From positions 1 to 9,923 of the forward strand of contig JAITWN010000065.1 in NCBI GenBank assembly GCA_031285245.1: a stretch of 9,923 nucleotides of DNA. Direction: 5' to 3'. Shown here one piece after another: positions 4,927-9,923 of the stretch. The notes below the pieces were generated by a model. It saw only the letters and a program-made list of their open reading frames with translations. It was not told the origin of the DNA and made no database searches. Each line of letters opens with the position of its first letter. Position 1 is the stretch's first letter. A program made the position numbers and the translations under genes. The DNA comes from Chromatiales bacterium (GTDB lineage Bacteria; Pseudomonadota; Gammaproteobacteria; SZUA-140).

Positions 4927-6635
4927 GCGACGATAGAACGCTTGAAGAGGCGAGCGCGGATCGTCCGAAAAATTTCATCCGCCAGATCATCGAAGCCGAT
5001 CTCGCGGCGGGGCATAAGAACGGCAAGGTCGCTACGCGCTTTCCGCCTGAGCCCAACGGCTATCTGCATATCGGTCACGCGAAATCGATCTGCCTCAACT
5101 TCGGTGTTGCGCGCGATTATCACGGCACTTGCAATCTGCGCTTCGATGACACCAATCCGAGCAAGGAAGATCAGGAATTTGTCGATGCCATCCGGCGCGA
5201 TGTGCGCTGGATCGGCTTTGACTGGAGTGCACTGCATTTTGCTTCCGACTATTTTGAAAAACTCTATGACTATGCGGTTGAACTGATTCGCGGCGGCAAG
5301 GCGTTCGTGTGCGATCTGAGCGCTGATGAAGTGCGCGAATATCGCGGGACGCTGACTGAGCCGGGCAGAAACAGCCCTTGGCGTGAGCGCAGCGTTGAGG
5401 AAAATCTCGATCTCTTCGCACGCATGCGAGCAGGTGAATTTATCGATGGCGCTTGTACGCTGCGCGCCAAGATCGATATGGCTTCACCCAATATCAATCT
5501 GCGCGATCCGGCGCTCTATCGCATTCGCCATGGCGTGCACCATCACCGCACCGGCACGGCGTGGGTGATTTATCCGACCTACGATTACACCCATCCGATT
5601 TCCGATGCGCTTGAAGGCATCACGCATTCGCTGTGTACGCTCGAATTCGAGGCGCATCGCCCACTTTATGATTGGGTGCTCGATAACATCACAATTGCCT
5701 GTCATCCGCAGCAGATCGAATTCTCGCGTTTGAATCTGCAATACACGGTGATGAGTAAGCGCCGTCTCACGCGCTTGGTCGATGAAGGCCTGGTTGAAGG
5801 CTGGGATGATCCGCGCATGCCAACCATTGCCGGACTGCGTCGGCGCGGCTATACGCCGGCTTCGATCCGCGAATTCTGTGCCCGTATTGGCGTCACCAAA
5901 GCAGAAAACCTGGTGGAAATGGAGCTCCTCGAAAGCTGTATTCGCGAAGAGCTTAACGCCAGTGCGCCCCGGCGTATGGCAGTACTGCATCCTCTACGGG
6001 TAGTCATCGAAAACTATCCGCAAGAGCAGGTAGAAATGCTGGAGGCGGCCAATCATCCGCAGGATCTCGCACAGGGAACACGTCAGCTGCCGTTTGCGCG
6101 CGAGATTTATATCGAAGCGGGGGACTTCATGGAGCAGCCGCCCAAGGGTTTCAAGCGTCTCGTGCCGGGAGGTGAAGTGCGACTGCGCTACGGCTATGTC
6201 ATTCGCTGCGATGAGGTGATCAAGGAGCATGGCGAAGTGATCGAGCTGCGTTGCAGTTATGATCCGGCAACGCTCGGCGCCGATCCTTTGGGGCGCAAGG
6301 TCAAGGGTGTGATTCACTGGGTATCCGCGCGTCATGGCGTTGCCGCTGAGGTGCGTCTCTACGATCGGTTGTTTACCCATCCGCTGCCTGACACGGCGGG
6401 GCGAGATGAAGGCAAGGATTTCACTGACTTCATCAACCCGGATTCTTTGCGCACGCTTACCCGGAGCATCATCGAGCCGGCGTTGGCGCAGGCAGGAGCT
6501 GGCGAGAGTTTTCAGTTCGAGCGCGAGGGCTATTTCGTGCGCGATGAAACCTTGCTCGCGCTGCCGCGCCCGATATTCAATCGCGTTGTTACGCTACGCG
6601 ATACCTGGGCAAAAGTGGCGGGACGGCGAGAGTAG
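4923..6635 (+). CDS. glnS: Glutaminyl-tRNA synthetase (GlnRS)
   Basis: This class I synthetase forms Gln-tRNA-Gln directly. It has 570 residues, close to the family norm (about 550). Signatures include PEPNGYLHIGHAKS with HIGH at 49-52, FDDTNP in the catalytic fold and VMSKRRL with the KMSKS-equivalent M277-R280. The segment WDDPRMPTIAGLRRRGYTP is typical of GlnRS, and the C-terminal anticodon-binding beta-barrels follow. The start ATG overlaps the gltX stop (ATGA), with AAGGA 8 nt upstream inside gltX. GlnRS in bacteria is found mainly in gamma- and beta-proteobacteria and a few other groups, which supports the placement of this genome. Its fusion-like adjacency to gltX puts two closely related enzymes under one promoter. 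The tRNA-Ala/tRNA-Glu unit follows 138 nt downstream with its own promoter. Confidence 0.98.
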   Translation: MSDDRTLEEASADRPKNFIRQIIEADLAAGHKNGKVATRFPPEPNGYLHIGHAKSICLNFGVARDYHGTCNLRFDDTNPSKEDQEFVDAIRRDVRWIGFDWSALHFASDYFEKLYDYAVELIRGGKAFVCDLSADEVREYRGTLTEPGRNSPWRERSVEENLDLFARMRAGEFIDGACTLRAKIDMASPNINLRDPALYRIRHGVHHHRTGTAWVIYPTYDYTHPISDALEGITHSLCTLEFEAHRPLYDWVLDNITIACHPQQIEFSRLNLQYTVMSKRRLTRLVDEGLVEGWDDPRMPTIAGLRRRGYTPASIREFCARIGVTKAENLVEMELLESCIREELNASAPRRMAVLHPLRVVIENYPQEQVEMLEAANHPQDLAQGTRQLPFAREIYIEAGDFMEQPPKGFKRLVPGGEVRLRYGYVIRCDEVIKEHGEVIELRCSYDPATLGADPLGRKVKGVIHWVSARHGVAAEVRLYDRLFTHPLPDTAGRDEGKDFTDFINPDSLRTLTRSIIEPALAQAGAGESFQFEREGYFVRDETLLALPRPIFNRVVTLRDTWAKVAGRRE

Positions 6636-6728
6636 AGTGCAAGTGATATCAGGCTGGAATTCCTGCCGCGGAGCAACGCGCCAAACTTGGTCACCCCATC
6701 GTAAGCGTGTACTTTCTCGACGGTTTTC

Positions 6729-6757
6729 TTGACAGCCCAGAGGGCTTGCCTTAAAGT
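6729..6757 (+). promoter_or_regulatory. Strong sigma70 promoter for the tRNA-Ala/tRNA-Glu operon
   Basis: A perfect -35 TTGACA (6729-6734), a 17-bp spacer and -10 TAAAGT (6752-6757) are followed by GCGCC, a GC-rich discriminator typical of stringently controlled tRNA/rRNA promoters. Transcription would start near 6764, about 10 nt before tRNA-Ala. Confidence 0.8.
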
Positions 6758-6773
6758 GCGCCTTCGTTCAGGC

Positions 6774-6849
<76 letters not shown>

Positions 6850-6860
6850 CCTGCCTTCCC

Positions 6861-6937
6861 GTCCCCATCGTCTAGCCGGCCTAGGACACCGCCCTTTCAC
6901 GGCGGCAACTGGGGTTCGAATCCCCATGGGGACGCCA
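6861..6937 (+). tRNA. tRNA-Glu (anticodon TTC)
   Basis: This is a 77-nt cloverleaf with encoded CCA, 11 nt after tRNA-Ala and probably on the same transcript. The acceptor stem GTCCCCA pairs with TGGGGAC. The anticodon stem CCGCC/GGCGG encloses CTTTCAC, giving TTC for GAA/GAG codons. The T-arm CTGGGGTTCGAATCCCCA is intact. It is the substrate of the GluRS encoded upstream. Confidence 0.97.
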
Positions 6938-6949
6938 TAGATAAGCTGT

Positions 6950-6990
6950 GATTCGGTGCCGTCCACGGCTACCGAATCCAGCGCTGTTTT
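6950..6990 (+). terminator. Long hairpin after the tRNA operon, probable terminator
   Basis: GATTCGGTGCCG (6950-6961) pairs with CGGC (6966-6969) and ACCGAATC (6971-6978). The result is a 12-bp stem with a single bulged T (6970) and a TCCA loop. A TTTT run (6987-6990) follows after a GC-rich gap of 8 nt. The stem is strong and the U-tract poor. Its position 12 nt after tRNA-Glu fits termination or 3'-end processing. The rest of 6991-7128 shows no gene or recognised element. Confidence 0.5.
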
Positions 6991-7128
6991 CTCCATCCTT
7001 CCGATGATGTATTTCAGCCGCGATCGCTCGGCTTTGAACGTCGTTGGAGAGGGCGTTTTTTAATTCGCGCGCACGGGTTTCGCTGCTTCAGAATATAAAA
7101 ACCGACTGCCACGCTTGGTTATAATTTT

Positions 7129-7157
7129 TTGTTTTCAAAGCATTTTCTATATATGAT
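7129..7157 (+). promoter_or_regulatory. Probable sigma70 promoter for the globin-reductase operon
   Basis: TTGTTT (-35, 7129-7134), a 17-bp spacer and TATGAT (-10, 7152-7157) sit 42 nt before the globin start, within an AT-rich stretch. A perfect TATAAT also occurs at 7120-7125 but has no -35 at proper distance, so a second start is possible. Confidence 0.5.
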
Positions 7158-7162
7158 GCATC
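7155..7162. promoter_or_regulatory. Palindrome overlapping the -10, candidate repressor site
   Basis: GATGCATC is a perfect 8-bp palindrome overlapping the end of the predicted -10 element. Its core resembles half of the ATGCAT-containing NsrR operators known from NO-detoxification genes, but the full two-arm consensus is absent. A regulatory role is speculative. Confidence 0.22.
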
Positions 7163-7199
7163 CGAAATGTTTTTTTAACCAAGCTAGGAGGATGCAGTG

Positions 7200-7568
7200 A
7201 TGGCCGATTCTCTCTATAACCGTCTGGGCGGCGAAGCCGCGGTGAATGCGGCGGTGGATATTTTCTATCGCAAGGTGCTCGCCGATAAGCGGATCTCACA
7301 TTTTTTCGACAACGTCGATATGAGCCGTCAGGCTGCCAAGCAGAAAGCGTTTCTGACCGTGGCGTTTGGCGGGCCGAACAACTACTCCGGGCAGGATATG
7401 CGCAAAGGACATGCTCACCTTGTCTCTCGTGGGCTGAATGATGGCCACTTCGATGCCGTGATGGAAAATCTGGCCGCCACACTGCAGGAACTGTCTGTGC
7501 CGCCGGAAATGATCGCCGAGTGTGCCGCGATCGCTGAAAGCACGCGCAGCGACGTGCTCTGCCGCTGA
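7200..7568 (+). CDS. Group I (TrHbN-type) truncated haemoglobin
   Basis: This is a 122-residue cytosolic 2-over-2 haem globin that binds O2 or NO. The family start SLYNRLGGEAAV is followed by B10 Tyr23, CD1 Phe36, E7 Gln44 and the proximal F8 His71 (MRKGHAHLV). Aligned by eye with cyanobacterial GlbN, the distal E10 His is Lys47. The C-terminal His that can crosslink haem in GlbN is Thr115, so a bis-histidyl, covalently attached haem is not expected. Tyr-B10 with Gln-E7 is the pocket of high O2 affinity and NO dioxygenation in other group I globins. ATG 7200 has a perfect AGGAGG 8 nt upstream; a GTG lies one codon earlier. A [2Fe-2S]/FAD reductase starts 43 nt downstream and is the likely electron donor. 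Detoxification of NO, or O2 supply or sensing, is inferred. Confidence 0.95.
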   Translation: MADSLYNRLGGEAAVNAAVDIFYRKVLADKRISHFFDNVDMSRQAAKQKAFLTVAFGGPNNYSGQDMRKGHAHLVSRGLNDGHFDAVMENLAATLQELSVPPEMIAECAAIAESTRSDVLCR

Positions 7569-7611
7569 AGTAATCAGGCTTGTAAGTAAAGGGGGAGGGG
7601 AAAGGGCGCGC

Positions 7612-8583
7612 ATGACCCGAATCACCTGGCAGGGGCAGCGTTACGAGCTCCAGGAAGGCGAGACAGTGCTGGAAGCGCTGCTTCGGATTGGCGCGTCCGT
7701 TCCTTATTCCTGCCGCAGCGGCGTCTGCCAGACGTGCATGATGCGCGCGGTCGCAGGCGATCCTGGCGAAGCATCGCGTCACCGGCTCAGCGAGGAGCAG
7801 CGAGCCCGCGGGGCTTTTCTGCCCTGCATCTGCCATCCGCAGACTGATCTCGAACTCGCACCGATGCAGGATGAGCTGCCGATCATGGCAACCACGGTGG
7901 TATCGAAGACGCCGCTGGGAGATGTGCTGCGTTTACGTCTCGCACCGCGAAAACCGATCAGCTTTCGCGCAGGCCAGTTTATCAATGTCCACGCTGAAGA
8001 TGGCGTGGTGCGCAGTTATTCGATAGCGAGTGTTCCCACCCTCGATGACGGCGTGCTCGAACTCCATGTGCGGCGTTTGCCTGATGGTCGTGTCAGCACC
8101 TGGTTGCATGAAGTGCTGCGCGAGGGGGATGAGCTGTGCGTACAGGGGCCGCTCGGGGAGTGCTGTTATGTGCTGGGAGAAACGCAGCGTCCCTTGCTGC
8201 TGATAGGCACAGGCAGTGGACTTGCGCCGCTATGGGGTATCCTGCGTGACGCGCTGCATAATGGTCACACCGGACCTATCTATCTGTACCACGGTAGTCG
8301 CGACGCTGAAGGACTCTATCTGCATGATGAACTCTGCGCGCTCGAAGCGATGCGGCCAGAGCAGTTTCATTACATTCCCTGTGTATCAGGCCCCAACGTG
8401 TCGCCTGATTGTCGCAGCGGCCGCGCCAGTGATGCGGCGCTTGCCGATCATTCCAAGCTCACTGGCTGGCGTGTCTATGTTTGCGGGCATCCGCAGATGG
8501 TAGAAGAGACACGTCGCAGCGTTTTTCTCGCTGGCGCCCGTATCGCCGACATCCACACCGACGCATTCACGCTGTCGCGGTAA
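7612..8583 (+). CDS. [2Fe-2S] ferredoxin-FAD-NAD(P)H oxidoreductase
   Basis: This 323-residue single-chain electron-transfer protein belongs to the phenol hydroxylase P5 / BenC / MmoC class. The N-terminal plant-type ferredoxin domain (1-85) binds [2Fe-2S] through Cys34, Cys39, Cys42 and Cys72 (C-x4-C-x2-C ... C); Cys74 is an extra nearby cysteine. The FAD-binding barrel (about 90-190) carries R134-S-Y-S. The NAD(P)H domain has GTGSGLAP (199-206) and CGHPQMV (291-297). It moves electrons from NAD(P)H via FAD to the cluster and then to a partner. ATG 7612 has purine-rich GGAGGGG and AAAGGG upstream. The start codon of a longer frame would overlap the globin. No oxygenase subunit is nearby, so the preceding truncated globin is the obvious acceptor. 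Aromatic or methane monooxygenase service cannot be excluded, but lacks support here. Confidence 0.93.
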   Translation: MTRITWQGQRYELQEGETVLEALLRIGASVPYSCRSGVCQTCMMRAVAGDPGEASRHRLSEEQRARGAFLPCICHPQTDLELAPMQDELPIMATTVVSKTPLGDVLRLRLAPRKPISFRAGQFINVHAEDGVVRSYSIASVPTLDDGVLELHVRRLPDGRVSTWLHEVLREGDELCVQGPLGECCYVLGETQRPLLLIGTGSGLAPLWGILRDALHNGHTGPIYLYHGSRDAEGLYLHDELCALEAMRPEQFHYIPCVSGPNVSPDCRSGRASDAALADHSKLTGWRVYVCGHPQMVEETRRSVFLAGARIADIHTDAFTLSR

Positions 8584-8589
8584 GACCGC

Positions 8590-8641
8590 AGCGAGTGATC
8601 GCTTCCCGTGTGGTTTGGAGTTTGCTGACGCGCGTTGCGCG
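8590..8641. terminator. Weak hairpins between convergent genes
   Basis: AGCGA/TCGCT (8590-8594/8599-8603) closes a GTGA tetraloop, and CGCGC/GCGCG (8629-8633/8637-8641) closes a GTT loop. Neither has a following T-run on either strand. They occupy the 66-bp gap between convergent genes, where a bidirectional terminator would be expected, but the evidence is thin. Confidence 0.25.
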
Positions 8642-8649
8642 CAGAGGGA

Positions 8650-9711
8650 TCAAACGTTTTTCTTGAGGCCGGTGATCTTTTCGACGCGGTTTCTGCCGCG
8701 CTGCTTTGCGAGATACAGCGCTTCGTCGCTACGTCGCAGTAGTGAGTGCGCGAGATCGTTATCGCGAAATTCAGCGATGCCGAGCGAGATCGAGATGTGG
8801 TCAAGCGCGCGATTTTGATCCACGTCCTTGATGACGCCGGAATAGATAGCCTGGCGGATCTGCTCGGCAACGATGCCGGCGCCGGTGATGTTTGTGTTAT
8901 CGAGAATGATGGCGAATTCTTCCCCGCCAAAACGCGCGGCGAAATCCTTGCCTTTGATGCAGCGCCTGATCGTTGCAGCGACAAAGCGCAGCACCTTGTC
9001 TCCGACCAGATGGCCGTATTTGTCATTCACTGCTTTGAAGTGATCGATGTCGGCGATGAGCACGCTGAAGACGCTCTTATTTGAGCGCGCATTCTGTATG
9101 TGATCATCGATGGCGGTATCGAATGCTTTGCGGTTTGAGAGGCCGGTGAGGTGATCAGTGAGCGATTCCTTGCGTACCTGGACGAGCTCCTGGCGCAGGG
9201 CGTCGAGGTCGCTGGAGACCTGCGCGATTTGCAAGCCGATGCTGCGTTGTCCCTGTGCGGTATCATTCGTCACTGCGATGGTTTTCTCGATTTCTTTGTT
9301 CAGACCCTCTGGCGTGTTGACCTCTATCAGAAATTCGGAAAACTGGTTGAGCTTCAGCGCGTATTCGGAGAGGGTGCTGCCCGAGTGCTGCATGTCGTGT
9401 TGCAGGCTGATGATGATGCCTCTGAGCTCGGAGCGGATATTGTTCAGCGTCTCGATTTCGTGGGCATAAGCCTGCTGGTAGGCGAGCCACAGATGTTCAT
9501 CGAGCGAAGCCACCGCATCTTTCGGCACGAGCTCCAGTGTTTTCTCGAGAATGTTGTTGTTGCCGGCAACGCTGTCATAGCCCATGCGGTAATTGAGGGG
9601 CGAGACGGGAATGCCATTCTTTGATAACAGAGCCAGCGTCAGGCGCAAATATTCGGCAGCCTGTTCCCTGGATTCCTTATAGGGATTCTCGGTCATCGGT
9701 TTGTCTTTCAT
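8650..9711 (-). CDS. Soluble diguanylate cyclase (GGDEF domain)
   Basis: This 353-residue protein makes c-di-GMP from two GTP. The N-terminal half (about 1-180) is helical and recognised as no standard sensor domain; residues about 155-185 look like a signalling coiled coil. The GGDEF domain begins at DHLTGLSNR (186-194). It has metal Asp221 in ADIDHFK and the GTP-contact region KAVND (Asn229-Asp230). The active loop is GGEEF (262-266), which is catalytically competent in PleD-like enzymes. The inhibitory I-site, usually RxxD, is K253-G-K-D256, so product inhibition may be reduced. There is no membrane segment or signal peptide. The start is uncertain: ATG 9711 was chosen, while a TTG at 9735 and an ATG at 9696 are alternatives with no decisive Shine-Dalgarno site. 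It is convergent with the oxidoreductase. Its product could be read by the PilZ protein in the left part of the window. Confidence 0.92.
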   Translation of the reverse strand: MKDKPMTENPYKESREQAAEYLRLTLALLSKNGIPVSPLNYRMGYDSVAGNNNILEKTLELVPKDAVASLDEHLWLAYQQAYAHEIETLNNIRSELRGIIISLQHDMQHSGSTLSEYALKLNQFSEFLIEVNTPEGLNKEIEKTIAVTNDTAQGQRSIGLQIAQVSSDLDALRQELVQVRKESLTDHLTGLSNRKAFDTAIDDHIQNARSNKSVFSVLIADIDHFKAVNDKYGHLVGDKVLRFVAATIRRCIKGKDFAARFGGEEFAIILDNTNITGAGIVAEQIRQAIYSGVIKDVDQNRALDHISISLGIAEFRDNDLAHSLLRRSDEALYLAKQRGRNRVEKITGLKKNV

Positions 9712-9923
9712 GGCTTGTACATCATCCTCGAGCAAGCTTGTTTGGCGACTGGTGTGGGTGAGCCCTATGTTTTCGGCCGAAGGCGACCGAATAATTAGAC
9801 GCTAAGAGGCTGAGATATATATTTCCACCTGAACTGCGGGCTGGTGTGAGAGGCGGGCCCCGCGCGCTGGGGATGCGCGTAACGAGACACGCTTTTCGCC
9901 ATCCTGGCCGCTCGAACGCCGCC
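9712..9923. other. Region upstream of the cyclase gene, no gene assigned
   Basis: This stretch has a perfect palindrome TTCGGCCGAA (9772-9781), an AT-rich TATATAT tract around 9816-9823 and a short CCCC/GGGG hairpin near 9860. On the minus strand a frame is open from the window end to a TAA at 9795-9797 (43 codons). It could be the end of a neighbouring gene, but its composition is not convincing. The promoter of the cyclase gene should lie here; I see no clear -35/-10 pair. Confidence 0.35.

Noticed and set aside
4611..5237. 208-codon minus-strand frame across the gltX-glnS junction
   Set aside because: Antisense shadow of two well-identified synthetases; no recognisable motif.
7128..7139. 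TTTG-tttt-CAAA before the globin as an FNR/Dnr site
   Set aside because: The half-site spacing is wrong (TTG-N4-CAA rather than TTG-N8-CAA) and the sequence is low-complexity AT.
7147..7836. 229-codon open frame on the minus strand across the globin and ferredoxin domain
   Set aside because: It is antisense to two clear protein families with strong Shine-Dalgarno sites, and its translation is Arg/Ser/Pro-rich shadow sequence.
7612..8583. Reductase as part of an aromatic or methane oxygenase operon
   Set aside because: No oxygenase alpha/beta or hydroxylase subunit is present in the window, and the nearest partner is the globin.
8475..9026. 183-codon minus-strand frame overlapping the reductase end and the GGDEF domain
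   Set aside because: It runs out of frame through the confirmed GGDEF coding sequence; Ser/Arg-rich shadow.
9151..9624. 157-codon plus-strand frame opposite the diguanylate cyclase
   Set aside because: It mirrors the codon structure of the cyclase gene on the other strand and has no family resemblance.

Overview
The window is a stretch of proteobacterial chromosome. The dense coding, moderately GC-rich codon use, strong Shine-Dalgarno sites, CCA-encoding tRNA genes and a GlnRS of the gamma/beta-proteobacterial type fit a gammaproteobacterium or close relative. No genus can be named from the sequence alone. I see no insertion sequence, integrase, CRISPR array or phage gene. It reads as housekeeping genes flanked by signalling and gas-response genes.

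Left part (1-3204), all on the + strand. An AT-richer leader with two inverted repeats precedes a small soluble histidine kinase. Its H-box is intact but its ATP-binding motifs are eroded. An intact FixJ-type response regulator (REC + LuxR HTH) follows. After a structured intergenic region with a possible terminator come a single-domain PilZ protein (putative c-di-GMP receptor with a substituted signature) and a CRP/FNR-superfamily regulator with an FNR-like recognition helix but no visible FNR cysteine cluster or CRP cAMP residues.

Middle (3265-6978), translation functions. A tRNA-Val(CAC) gene on the minus strand is divergent from gltX, and both have recognisable promoters. gltX (GluRS) and glnS (GlnRS) overlap by ATGA, so they are very likely one operon. 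Downstream, a strong sigma70-type promoter with a GC-rich discriminator drives tRNA-Ala(GGC) and tRNA-Glu(TTC), followed by a long hairpin.

Right part (7129-9923). A promoter with an overlapping palindrome precedes a two-gene unit: a group I truncated haemoglobin and a [2Fe-2S]/FAD/NAD(P)H oxidoreductase. Together they look like a globin and its electron donor, perhaps an NO dioxygenase pair. Convergent to it on the minus strand is a soluble diguanylate cyclase (GGEEF) with a weakened inhibitory site.

As a whole, the accessory genes combine phosphorelay, c-di-GMP synthesis and reception, a CRP/FNR regulator and a haem globin/reductase. They may connect gas or redox sensing to c-di-GMP output, but nothing in the sequence proves a link. 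The most unusual items are the degenerate kinase beside a healthy partner regulator, the globin-reductase pair and the PilZ signature substitution.
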